DNA from: JBCDCP01 sp039181495
Lineage (GTDB): Bacteria > Pseudomonadota > Alphaproteobacteria > Rhizobiales > Tepidamorphaceae
Assembly: GCA_039181495.1 (NCBI GenBank)
Contig: JBCDCP010000030.1
Span: 1 to 25,843 of the forward strand
DNA length: 25,843 nt
Direction of reading: 5' to 3'
The translations under genes were made by a program, and so were the position numbers. The notes under the pieces are model-generated. The model made no database searches and was not told where the DNA came from. It saw nothing but the letters and a program-made list of their open reading frames with translations. Positions within the stretch are counted from its first letter, which is position 1; each line of letters opens with the position of its first letter. Below, piece by piece: positions 15,449-22,688 of the stretch.

Positions 15449-15943
15449 ATGGCCGGCGCCAATCTCGACGACAGCATCCTGACACGCCAGCAGGCCATCA
15501 TTTCATCGATGACCGGCAAGGAGCGACAGAATCCCAAACTGCTCAACGCCTCGCGCAAGAAGCGCGTGGCCGCTGGTTCGGGGACGAAGGTCGAGGAGAT
15601 CAACCGGCTCCTTAAGATGCATCGTCAGATGGCCGACATGATGAAGGCGATCGGTGGCAAGAAGGGCAAGGGCATGATGGGTGCCCTTGGCAATATGATG
15701 GGTATGGGTGGCGGCGGTTTGCCCGGCGGACTTCCGGCGGGAATGGATCCGAGCCAGTTGGACCCCAACGCGCTGCAGGAGATGGCCAAGGCGGCAAAGG
15801 GTGGCGGTGGTTTGCCGCCGGGATTGCCAGGTTTGCCTTCCGGCGGCATCGCCGGTGGCGGTCTTCCGGGTGGGCTTGGAGGTTTGCCTGGCAGCCTGCC
15901 TCCTGATCTTGCGCGGCAGCTCGCCAAGGGCAAGAAGAAATGA
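15449..15943 (+). CDS. ffh: Ffh (SRP54), remainder of the M domain
   Basis: A 164-residue open frame that continues Ffh in the same frame 12 bases after the amber codon. It contains the remaining M-domain helices: AGANLDDSILTRQQAIISSM, KERQNPKLLNASRKKR and AAGSGTKVEEINRLLKMHRQM, including the SRKKR/AAGSG elements that bind 4.5S RNA. It then has a Gly/Leu/Pro/Met-rich tail ending in KGKKK, as in other alphaproteobacterial Ffh. The ATG at 15449 has only a weak AAGAAG upstream, so any separate translation would depend on reinitiation after the stop. It overlaps the GNAT gene by 4 bases (ATGA). Confidence 0.85.
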   Translation: MAGANLDDSILTRQQAIISSMTGKERQNPKLLNASRKKRVAAGSGTKVEEINRLLKMHRQMADMMKAIGGKKGKGMMGALGNMMGMGGGGLPGGLPAGMDPSQLDPNALQEMAKAAKGGGGLPPGLPGLPSGGIAGGGLPGGLGGLPGSLPPDLARQLAKGKKK

Positions 15944-16485
15944 CCGCGCTGCTGACCCATGTGCCGTCTGTTGAAACCGAGCGGCTCATCCTGCGCGGAT
16001 GGGATGAAGATGACGTCGACACGATGATCGCGATCTTCACCGATGAAGAGACGATGACCTATCTCGGCGGTGTCGCGAATGACTTCACCGCGTGGCGGGC
16101 CGTGGCCGGGCAGATCGGCCATTGGGCAATGCGTGGTTATGGCTTCTTCGCCATCGAAGAAAAGCAGACGGCTGCCTGTATTGGCTGGTGCGGGCCCTGG
16201 TTTCCGCGCGGCTGGCCGGATCGGGAGATCGGCTGGACGCTCAAGCCCGGCCATCGCGGCAAGGGATATGCAACCGAGGCCGCCCATGCCTCGCTGCATT
16301 TCGCTTACACGGAGCTGGGATGGCAGTCGGCGATCAGCCTTATCGACAAGGACAACGCGCCGTCCATCGCTGTGGCTGAGCGGCTCGGTGCGTCGCGCGA
16401 GCAGTCCGACGCCAAGGTCACCGATTTCACCTGCGACATCTATCGCCACCTGCCGGCGGAAGAGTTTCTCAAACACGCCGCCTGA
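15940..16485 (+). CDS. GNAT-family N-acetyltransferase (RimJ/RimL-like)
   Basis: A 181-residue acetyltransferase. It starts with VETERLILRGWDEDDVD, has EIGWTLKPGHRGKGYATEAA near residues 91-110, where the RGKGYA segment is the acetyl-CoA pyrophosphate loop, and NAPSIAVAERLGA near 145-157. This layout is that of the RimJ/RimL (Acetyltransf_3) branch, whose members act on protein N-termini or small molecules; the substrate is not predictable. Its ATG overlaps the ffh stop (ATGA), so it is coupled to the ffh transcript. Confidence 0.9.
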   Translation: MTALLTHVPSVETERLILRGWDEDDVDTMIAIFTDEETMTYLGGVANDFTAWRAVAGQIGHWAMRGYGFFAIEEKQTAACIGWCGPWFPRGWPDREIGWTLKPGHRGKGYATEAAHASLHFAYTELGWQSAISLIDKDNAPSIAVAERLGASREQSDAKVTDFTCDIYRHLPAEEFLKHAA

Positions 16486-16554
16486 GCTTGCTCAGCCGGT
16501 TTCCAACTCACGAACACGAAGACACATCGAGATACCCGAAGGAGTACCCTAGCA

Positions 16555-17049
16555 ATGGCCCTCAAGATCAGGCTTGCCCGTGGCGGTTCGAAGAAGCGCC
16601 CGTTCTATTCGATCGTGGTCGCGGACAGCCGCAGCCCACGCGATGGCCGGTTCATCGCCAAGATCGGCACCTACAATCCGCTGTTGCCTAAGGATTCGGC
16701 GGACCGCGTTACGCTCAACACCGAGGCGGCCAAGGACTGGATGGGCAAAGGTGCGACGCCAACCGATCGGGTGGCACGCTTTCTCGACGCCGAAGGGTTG
16801 ATGAAGCGGCAGCCGCGTAACAACCCCAATAAGGCCAAGCCGGGCAAGAAGGCACTGGAGCGCATCGCCGAGCAAGAACAGGCAGCACAGGACGCAGCCG
16901 AAGCTGCGGCCGCTCCGGCGGAAGAAGCACCGGCTGAAGAGCCGGCAGAAGAAGCGACAACTGAAGAAGCACCGACTGAAGAAACCGGAGCCGAGGAAGC
17001 TGAGGCTCCGGCCGAAGACGCTCCCGCAGAGGAAGAAGCGAAGTCCTGA
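16555..17049 (+). CDS. rpsP: 30S ribosomal protein S16 with acidic tail
   Basis: Residues 1-80 are a canonical S16 (MALKIRLARGGSKKRPFYSIVV-type start, then DGRFIAKIGTYNPL). After a basic linker (NNPNKAKPGKKALERI) comes a tail of about 60 residues made almost only of Ala, Glu, Pro and Thr with repeated AEE/EEAP units, which doubles the usual length. Such tails occur in Alphaproteobacteria and are probably disordered. GGAG lies 10 bases before the ATG. It leads the rpsP-rimM-trmD module. Confidence 0.96.
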   Translation: MALKIRLARGGSKKRPFYSIVVADSRSPRDGRFIAKIGTYNPLLPKDSADRVTLNTEAAKDWMGKGATPTDRVARFLDAEGLMKRQPRNNPNKAKPGKKALERIAEQEQAAQDAAEAAAAPAEEAPAEEPAEEATTEEAPTEETGAEEAEAPAEDAPAEEEAKS

Positions 17050-17078
17050 CCGTTATGATGCAGCAGGGCCAATGAACG

Positions 17079-17618
17079 ATGGCTGCGGGCAAGACGCTGT
17101 TGCTCGTGGCCGAGATTGGCCCCGCGCGGGGTCTGCGGGGCGAAGTGCGCGCGCGCAGCTACACAGCCGATCCCGAAGCCTTGGGTGACTATGGGCCGCT
17201 TGTCAGTGAAGATGGGCGTAGCCTGACGGTGACTCATATACAGGCGGCCAAGGCTGGTGTTGTCGTGCGCTTCAAAGAAGTGACAGACCGGACGGCTGCC
17301 GAAGCGGTCCGTGGGCTGAAGCTCTACGTCGACCGTGATCAGTTACCCAGTGCCGACGAGGATGAGTTCTACCACGCCGATCTGATTGACCTTGACGTCT
17401 TCGGTCCAGGCGATGCCCTGCTGGGCCGGATCACGGCCGTACATGAATTTGGCGCAGGCGACCTTCTCGACGTTCAACTGGCCGATGGCCGGTCGGTGCT
17501 CATCCCGTTCACATGCGAAGTTGTGCCGGTGGTGGACATCGATGCTGGGCGGATTGACGTTGTGCCGCCGCCGGGCCTACTCGAGGACGACACGCAGCCT
17601 GAGGGGCAGGCGGAATGA
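17079..17618 (+). CDS. rimM: 16S rRNA processing protein RimM
   Basis: A 179-residue ribosome maturation factor that helps assemble the head of the 30S subunit. The N-terminal RimM domain reads VAEIGPARGLRGEVRARSYT, followed by the PRC-barrel with EFYHADLIDLDVF (about residue 98) and GRITAVHEFGAGDLLDVQ, then LIPFTCEVVPVVDI. The usual GRI/GAHGL element is IGPARGLRG here. The ATG follows a weak AGGG. It starts 29 bases after rpsP and overlaps trmD by 4 bases. Confidence 0.95.
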   Translation: MAAGKTLLLVAEIGPARGLRGEVRARSYTADPEALGDYGPLVSEDGRSLTVTHIQAAKAGVVVRFKEVTDRTAAEAVRGLKLYVDRDQLPSADEDEFYHADLIDLDVFGPGDALLGRITAVHEFGAGDLLDVQLADGRSVLIPFTCEVVPVVDIDAGRIDVVPPPGLLEDDTQPEGQAE

Positions 17619-18313
17619 GCTGGAAGGCGACCGTCCTGACGCTCTATCCCGAGATGTTCCCCGGGCCCTTGGGCCATGCTTTGGCCGGCCGCGCGCTACA
17701 GGGCGGCGCCTGGGACCTTGAGGTCCGCAACATCCGCGATCACGGCCTCGGGAAGCACCGGACGGTCGACGATACGCCGTCGGGTGGCGGACCCGGCATG
17801 GTTCTGCGGGCTGATGTCCTTGCGGCGGCGATTGATGCTGCAAGTCCCGAAGGTGACCCGCGGCCGCGCCTGTTGCTTACACCGCGTGGCCGGCCGCTGA
17901 CGCAATTGCGTGTGAGAGAACTGGCCACCGGGTCGGGTTTGCTGGTCGTGTGTGGCCGGTTCGAAGGCGTCGACGAACGAGTCGTTGCTGCCCGGCAACT
18001 CGAGGAAGTGTCGCTCGGGGACGTTGTCTATTCGGGCGGTGAGGTGGCTGCGCTCGGACTGCTTGATGCCTGCGTCCGGCTTCTGCCCGGCGTGATGGGC
18101 ACAGAGGAGTCAGGCACGGAAGAGAGTTTTGAGCATGGCCTATTGGAACATGCCCACTACACTCGTCCGCAGACCTTTGAAGGCGTGCCCATTCCGGATG
18201 TGCTGACATCTGGCGATCATGCGGCGATTGCCCGCTGGCGCGCGGACAAAGCTGAACAGGATACCGCAGAGCGCAGACCAGACCTCGCCGCCGATGGCCA
18301 TGAGAAAGACTGA
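17615..18313 (+). CDS. trmD: tRNA (guanine-N1-)-methyltransferase TrmD
   Basis: Methylates G37 of tRNAs reading CNN codons and prevents frameshifting. This SPOUT-fold enzyme has 232 residues. It shows LTLYPEMFPGPLGHALAGRA at the start, DDTPSGGGPGMVLR near residue 52, VCGRFEGVDERV near 113, GDVVYSGGEVAALGLLDA near 134 and the active-site ESFEHGLLEHAHYTRP segment near 170, which are the knot and substrate motifs of the family. The ATGA overlap with rimM shows coupling. Confidence 0.96.
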   Translation: MSWKATVLTLYPEMFPGPLGHALAGRALQGGAWDLEVRNIRDHGLGKHRTVDDTPSGGGPGMVLRADVLAAAIDAASPEGDPRPRLLLTPRGRPLTQLRVRELATGSGLLVVCGRFEGVDERVVAARQLEEVSLGDVVYSGGEVAALGLLDACVRLLPGVMGTEESGTEESFEHGLLEHAHYTRPQTFEGVPIPDVLTSGDHAAIARWRADKAEQDTAERRPDLAADGHEKD

Positions 18314-18348
18314 GCGGCAGTGAATCGATTTCGTGGGTGCGGTGCCTC

Positions 18349-18377
18349 TCGACAGCCTCAAATGGCTGGTGTATAGG
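18349..18377 (+). promoter_or_regulatory. Predicted promoter and leader of rplS
   Basis: TCGACA (18349-18354, 5 of 6 to consensus) and TATAGG (18372-18377, 4 of 6) are exactly 17 bases apart. A start near 18384 gives a leader of about 133 bases before rplS. In the leader are the near-palindrome GACGGT-GA-ACCGTC (18413-18426) and the complementary GGGCTC/GAGCCC segments. This would let L19 be controlled apart from the upstream genes. Confidence 0.48.
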
Positions 18378-18516
18378 CCCGGGCTCATCCTTCATGGACA
18401 AGACCATACAGCGACGGTGAACCGTCCCCGCGCTCTGTTGTGGCTCCCGAGCCCAGCTGAAGCGTTGATCCGGGACCTCTGGCCATTGCAACGACATGCA
18501 AAAAGAGAGACTGGCC

Positions 18517-19272
18517 ATGGATATCATCGAACAGCTTGAAGCTGAGCAGGCTGCTGCGCTCGCCGAGAAGCGCTCCGTTCCGGAATTCCGTCCCGGTGAC
18601 ACATTGCGGGTGAGCGTTCGCATCGTCGAAGGCTCGCGGACCCGTGTGCAGGCCTATGAAGGGGTTTGCATCGCCCGTTCCGGCAAAGGCCTCAACGAGA
18701 GCTTCACCGTGCGCAAGATCTCATACGGTGAGGGCGTCGAGCGTGTCTTCCCCGTTTATGCCCCAACAGTGGAAGCGATCGACGTCGTTCGCCGTGGCAA
18801 GGTGCGTCGGGCGAAGTTGTATTATCTGCGTAGTCGCCGCGGCAAGTCCGCCCGTATTCCCGAGCGGCAGGATTTTCGCGCCGGCGCGAAGGGCAAGGCC
18901 GCCAAGGCCGCGGCGAAAGCCAGTGGCCCGCTGTTCACCGCGCCAAAGGGCGAAAGGGACGATCTCAAGCTGATTTCCGGCGTGGGCGATACGCTTGAGG
19001 AAAAGCTGAACAAGCTTGGCATCGCGACGTTCGCTCAGATTGCCAACTTCTCGGACGAAGATATCGCCAAGGTCGATGATGCGCTTGACTTCAAGGGCCG
19101 CATCGAGCGTGAGGACTGGATATCGCAGGCTGTGGCGCTGATGGCCGAAACCACCGCTGACGAAGCGGTGCAGGCTGCACGTGAGGAAGAAGGGCTGACT
19201 GCCGAGGAGTCAGCCTCTGCCGAAGACGCGCCGGCCGAGGATGCAACCGACAGCGGTGACAAGCCAAGCTAA
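18517..19272 (+). CDS. rplS: 50S ribosomal protein L19 with C-terminal helix-hairpin-helix-like extension
   Basis: Residues 1-117 are a normal L19 (FRPGDTLRVSVRIVEG, VQAYEGVCIARSG, KISYGEGVERVFPVY, RRAKLYYLR). The protein then runs to 251 residues instead of about 120-180. An Ala/Lys linker (120-140) leads to residues 148-210, which read as the DDLKLISGVGDTLEEKLNKLGI / FAQIANFSDEDIAKVDDAL / FKGRIEREDWI module I know from the C-termini of alphaproteobacterial L21 and NuoE, followed by an acidic tail. I chose ATG 18517 because relatives start MDIIEQLEAEQ-like here and AGAGAG precedes it; an ATG at 18496 would add seven residues. Confidence 0.94.
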   Translation: MDIIEQLEAEQAAALAEKRSVPEFRPGDTLRVSVRIVEGSRTRVQAYEGVCIARSGKGLNESFTVRKISYGEGVERVFPVYAPTVEAIDVVRRGKVRRAKLYYLRSRRGKSARIPERQDFRAGAKGKAAKAAAKASGPLFTAPKGERDDLKLISGVGDTLEEKLNKLGIATFAQIANFSDEDIAKVDDALDFKGRIEREDWISQAVALMAETTADEAVQAAREEEGLTAEESASAEDAPAEDATDSGDKPS

Positions 19273-19300
19273 AGCGCCGTCGATGAGTTCCAGAACGACC

Positions 19301-19328
19301 GAAAGGGGGCCAAGCGCCCCCTTTCTTG
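19301..19328 (+). terminator. Intrinsic terminator after rplS
   Basis: A perfect 10-bp stem (GAAAGGGGGC at 19301-19310 with GCCCCCTTTC at 19316-19325) and a 5-base loop lie 28 bases past the rplS stop. The following T-run is short (TTTCTTG), but the stem is strong. It closes the long plus-strand ffh-to-rplS stretch. Confidence 0.85.
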
Positions 19329-19402
19329 CATCAGCATACACCATCAGGTCATGTTATAGATGCATTTTGCTATTTAAGGTTGTGTAAGAAATACACCTTA
19401 CT

Positions 19403-19435
19403 GTTGTCCACCGACAGAGAATGATCGGGGACAAC
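19403..19435 (+). promoter_or_regulatory. Leader hairpin enclosing the Shine-Dalgarno of the BLUF gene
   Basis: GTTGTCC (19403-19409) pairs with GGACAAC (19429-19435) and CCGA (19411-19414) with TCGG (19425-19428), with one bulged A and a 10-base loop. The GGGGA ribosome site at 19427-19431 is inside the 3' arm, 9 bases before the ATG. Pairing would mask it. A weaker hairpin (TAAGG.../CCTTA, 19375-19400) lies just upstream. Confidence 0.5.
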
Positions 19436-19440
19436 CGACA

Positions 19441-19911
19441 ATGCCGCTTTATCGTGTCAGCTATCTGAGCCGCGCCCCGGAAACCCGGGGCAACATCCGC
19501 GAGCAGTTTGTCGCCGGGATTCTCTCCCAGGCGCGAGCCAACAATAACGAACGCGGCATCACGGGAATGCTCGTCTATGCCGACGACTATTTCATTCAGG
19601 TCATCGAAGGGAGCCGGGGCGTGGTCTCCGCACTGCTTGGCAGGATCATGGCCGATGAACGCCACCAGTCGGTCAACATCGTTCACGCCAATCCCGTTTC
19701 AAGCCGGATATTCCCGCAGAAGATGGCCTGCTTCGATGTCATGAGCAAATCGACACCGCTGCTGCAACGCTATGTGGTATCAGACGGTTTCGATCCCTAT
19801 CAACTTTCCCCGCAAAGTCTCGATGAACTGGTGGAGGGCCTTGTGCGCGTTTCCAAGAAAGGTCTTCCCATTCCGGGAAGCGATGGCATGTCCCACAGTT
19901 CGGCGGCTTAG
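19441..19911 (+). CDS. BLUF-domain blue-light (FAD) sensor protein
   Basis: A 156-residue short BLUF protein. Residues 1-100 give the fold: YRVSYLSRA, then NNNERGITGMLVYADDYFIQVIEG and FPQKMACF. The photocycle residues are present at Tyr8, Asn35 and Gln53, with Met95 at the conserved Met position. The Trp two residues before that Met in AppA or Slr1694 is Gln93 here, and the protein has no Trp at all. Residues 101-156 would form the C-terminal helical cap; no output domain is fused, so it probably signals by contact with a partner. The stop is TAG. It lies between rplS and leuC, genes often close together in relatives, and converges on the DUF302 gene. Confidence 0.92.
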   Translation: MPLYRVSYLSRAPETRGNIREQFVAGILSQARANNNERGITGMLVYADDYFIQVIEGSRGVVSALLGRIMADERHQSVNIVHANPVSSRIFPQKMACFDVMSKSTPLLQRYVVSDGFDPYQLSPQSLDELVEGLVRVSKKGLPIPGSDGMSHSSAA

Positions 19912-19923
19912 TCGCTGCGGCTG

Positions 19924-20454
19924 CTAGCCGGCCACAGCGGCGATCAGTTTGGTCATGCCGCCGGTCGCACCTGTAAGAAACGGATGATCGGCCGGCAGAT
20001 CGAGCCCTGCACCCTCATGGACGAGCGACTGAAAGCCGAGCTGAACCGTGCCGGCATCATCCTGCCACACCAGGATACGGATCGGCAGGACGACAGCCAT
20101 CTGTGGGATCTGCGTCATGACACCGGTGCCGATTTTCGGATTGCCGAAAATCACAACTGTGGCTGGATTCATCTCCAGCCCCACGTCCTGGGCGGCAGCA
20201 GCATGGTCAATCTCGGCAAAGATTCGGAAGCCGCGTTCCTGAACCGTGTCACGCAAGCGCTGTACGGTGTCTTCAAAGCTATGTGCGCTCTTTTGGGAAA
20301 TCAGCTCGGCATGCGCGGCCGGAGCCAGTGAGAGCACGGTCAGAATAGCAAGCACAACCGCGGCCACGAAGGCGACGCAGGCATGGCGGATCGACCGCTC
20401 GGCTCTAGAGGGCTGCGGTTCGCGATGGTCTTGGGTCCGAGGTTGTATCGGCAT
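19924..20454 (-). CDS. Exported DUF302 protein
   Basis: A 176-residue protein. After a polar 22-residue N-terminus, residues 24-47 are hydrophobic and end in AHA, a plausible signal-peptidase site. The DUF302 domain follows: FEDTVQRLRDTVQERGFRIFAEIDHAAAA, then VVIFGNPKIGTGVM near 104-117 and a final region with DLPADHPF. Function is unknown; the fold occurs in periplasmic or envelope proteins. I chose ATG 20454 because AGGA lies 9 bases upstream; an in-frame TTG at 20463 would touch that site directly. It is divergent from leuC and convergent with the BLUF gene (12-base gap). The stop is TAG. Confidence 0.88.
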   Translation of the reverse strand: MPIQPRTQDHREPQPSRAERSIRHACVAFVAAVVLAILTVLSLAPAAHAELISQKSAHSFEDTVQRLRDTVQERGFRIFAEIDHAAAAQDVGLEMNPATVVIFGNPKIGTGVMTQIPQMAVVLPIRILVWQDDAGTVQLGFQSLVHEGAGLDLPADHPFLTGATGGMTKLIAAVAG

Positions 20455-20723
20455 GTCGGTCAATCCTGACTAATGGCGCGCGGGATGGGTTTTGAGAACG
20501 CTGCTGCTGATTCTCAGTTCAGATGCGTATGCGATGGGTCCGACCCGAACGTGGTCAGAGCAAGGCACAATTTTGCAACAGCCATTCACGTTGCTGAGAG
20601 CAGCTATGCGTAAGCCAAGGGGTGCCACCACATCTTGACCGCCGATATCGTTTTGCGGCAAATCACTTATCTTCAGGACATTATCAGAAAGTGGAAAGCC
20701 TGCAGCAAGCAGGACAGGCGCCA

Positions 20724-22136
20724 ATGGCATCACGCACATTGTACGACAAGATCTGGGACGACCATCTGGTGCACGAAGCCGAAGATGGCACGTGTCTGCT
20801 CTATATCGACCGGCACCTTGTGCATGAGGTGACAAGCCCGCAAGCCTTTGAAGGCCTGCGCATGGCCGGGCGTCAGGTGCACGCACCTGAAAAGACCCTT
20901 GCGGTTGTCGATCACAACGTGCCGACCACCGACCGGACCAAAGGCATCGACGATCCTGAATCGGCATTGCAGGTCGACACACTCGCGCGGAACGCCGCCG
21001 AATTCGGGATCGACTACTACGATGAAGTGGATATCCGGCAAGGCATCGTTCACATCGTTGGCCCGGAGCAGGGGTTCACCTTGCCAGGAACGACGATCGT
21101 CTGCGGCGACAGCCACACCTCGACTCACGGGGCCTTTGGCGCGCTGGCGCATGGCATCGGCACATCGGAAGTCGAGCACGTGCTCGCCACACAGACTCTG
21201 ATCCAGAGCAAGGCCAAGAACATGCGCGTCACCGTTGATGGCGCGCTGCCTGACGGTGTGACGGCGAAGGACATCATTCTTGCGATCATCGGCGAGATCG
21301 GTACGGCCGGTGGCACCGGACATGTCGTCGAATATGCCGGTGAAGCAATCCGGTCGTTGTCCATGGAAGGCCGGATGACGGTGTGCAATATGTCGATCGA
21401 AGGTGGCGCCCGTGCGGGCATGATCGCGCCCGACGAACGCACCTACGCTTACATCCAGGACAAACCGCGTGCGCCGAAAGGTGCGGCTTGGGATATGGCG
21501 CGTGCCTATTGGGATACGCTGCACTCCGATGACGGCGCCTATTTCGATTCGGAAATCAGGCTTGATGCCGCCAGTCTGCCGCCAATCGTCACATGGGGTT
21601 CGTCACCTGAAGATGTCGTCTCGATAACCGGCGTTGTGCCCGATCCTGATCAGATCGAGGATGAGAACACCCGCGCCTCGAAATGGCGTGCGCTAAGCTA
21701 TATGGGCCTCGCGCCGGGTACGAAGATCACCGACATAGCGCTCGATCGCGTGTTCATTGGTTCCTGCACCAACGGCCGCATCGAAGATTTGCGTGCCGTG
21801 GCCGACGTTGTGAAGGGCCGCAAGGTGCATGACGCTGTCGATGCGATGATTGTTCCGGGCTCCGGTCTGGTGAAGGTTCAGGCCGAGCAGGAAGGCCTCG
21901 ACAAGCTGTTCATTGATGCGGGTTTTGACTGGCGCGAACCGGGTTGCTCAATGTGCCTGGCTATGAATGCTGATAAGCTAAGACCGGAAGAACGTTGCGC
22001 TTCGACATCCAATCGCAACTTTGAAGGCCGCCAGGGTTTCAAAGGTCGGACACATCTGGTGTCTCCGGCCATGGCTGCGGCTGCGGCTGTAACCGGTCGT
22101 TTCGTCGACATCCGCCAGTGGCCAAAGGGCTCCTAA
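20724..22136 (+). CDS. leuC: 3-isopropylmalate dehydratase large subunit
   Basis: With LeuD it isomerises 2- to 3-isopropylmalate in leucine synthesis. The product is 470 residues, the family length. The cluster cysteines are Cys348 (GSCTNGRIEDL) and Cys408/Cys411 (CSMCLAMN). VCGDSHTSTHGAFGALAHGIG near 130-150 and TSNRNFEGRQG near the end are the substrate motifs. ATG 20724 is preferred over ATG 20622 because relatives begin with TLYDKIWDDHLV-like sequence and AGGACAGG lies just upstream. Its partner leuD is on the opposite strand 2 kb away. The 269 bases before it show no convincing promoter. Confidence 0.96.
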   Translation: MASRTLYDKIWDDHLVHEAEDGTCLLYIDRHLVHEVTSPQAFEGLRMAGRQVHAPEKTLAVVDHNVPTTDRTKGIDDPESALQVDTLARNAAEFGIDYYDEVDIRQGIVHIVGPEQGFTLPGTTIVCGDSHTSTHGAFGALAHGIGTSEVEHVLATQTLIQSKAKNMRVTVDGALPDGVTAKDIILAIIGEIGTAGGTGHVVEYAGEAIRSLSMEGRMTVCNMSIEGGARAGMIAPDERTYAYIQDKPRAPKGAAWDMARAYWDTLHSDDGAYFDSEIRLDAASLPPIVTWGSSPEDVVSITGVVPDPDQIEDENTRASKWRALSYMGLAPGTKITDIALDRVFIGSCTNGRIEDLRAVADVVKGRKVHDAVDAMIVPGSGLVKVQAEQEGLDKLFIDAGFDWREPGCSMCLAMNADKLRPEERCASTSNRNFEGRQGFKGRTHLVSPAMAAAAAVTGRFVDIRQWPKGS

Positions 22137-22246
22137 GACGTCCTTGACCCGGCGAGCGGTTTGGCTTGGTCGTGCTAAAGGCAGCGGCCACGGCGCCGGT
22201 TCCATCAGGGGGTTGGGGGTCAATGTAGGACCCGTGCGCCGTAGCC

Positions 22247-22267
22247 TGCCGGGCCGCTGGCCCGGTA
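22247..22267. other. GC-rich hairpin between leuC and the small exported gene
   Basis: CCGGGCC (22249-22255), loop GCT, GGCCCGG (22259-22265), extended by two weak pairs. It lies 18 bases past the stop of the minus-strand gene ending at 22285 and 110 bases past leuC. No T-run follows on either strand, so it is at best an imperfect terminator. Confidence 0.4.
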
Positions 22268-22284
22268 CTCGTTTTCCTGCTTTG

Positions 22285-22575
22285 CTAATTCTGACCGCCG
22301 TTGAACCAGCTTTGTGCGCGACACCCAGTCTGGACAAGAACCCGGTCTCGGGCGCGGGGGTGAATGTTGGGGTTGCTGAGCTGTTGGTTGAGCTGGACGC
22401 ATCGGCGGGCTTGCTCGATGTTTACGTCGTCACCGCTCCGCAGGCTTGGTCGCTCAATTCTTTGGGTCGGCTGGATCAGCTCCTGACCGGACAGAGCGGT
22501 CCGCGCCGTCATTGGCAAGGCTGCACCAAACGCAAGCAATGCAACAGCGGTCAATCGTGGGACTCGATTCATCAT
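22285..22575 (-). CDS. Small exported protein with Cys-x25-Cys C-terminus (member 3)
   Basis: Not a family I recognise. The 96-residue product has a signal peptide (core about residues 8-20), a polar middle and a C-terminal frame with Cys59 and Cys85, exactly 26 positions apart, ending RVLVQTGC before a short Trp-containing tail. The same spacing and the R-[VIL]-L-x3-G-C ending occur in the two neighbours upstream, so the three appear to be diverged paralogues. Unlike them it is not Arg- or His-rich. The start is ATG 22575 (or 22572), with GGAGA 5 bases upstream. Confidence 0.7.
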   Translation of the reverse strand: MMNRVPRLTAVALLAFGAALPMTARTALSGQELIQPTQRIERPSLRSGDDVNIEQARRCVQLNQQLSNPNIHPRARDRVLVQTGCRAQSWFNGGQN

Positions 22576-22638
22576 CGTGATCTCCCATTGTCTTTCGCAA
22601 CGGACCGGACCGCGCTGGTTCAGTCCGAACAACGGATG

Positions 22639-22662
22639 CTCCCGGGCATCTCCACCCGGGAG
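22639..22662. other. CCCGGG-core hairpin between small exported genes
   Basis: CTCCCGGG (22639-22646) pairs with CCCGGGAG (22655-22662) across an 8-base loop. It lies 27 bases past the stop at 22689 and 63 bases before the start at 22575, so it may end one transcript or shape the leader of the next. No T-run. Confidence 0.4.
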
Positions 22663-22688
22663 GCAAATTTCGTTGGCTCGCCGGGTTC

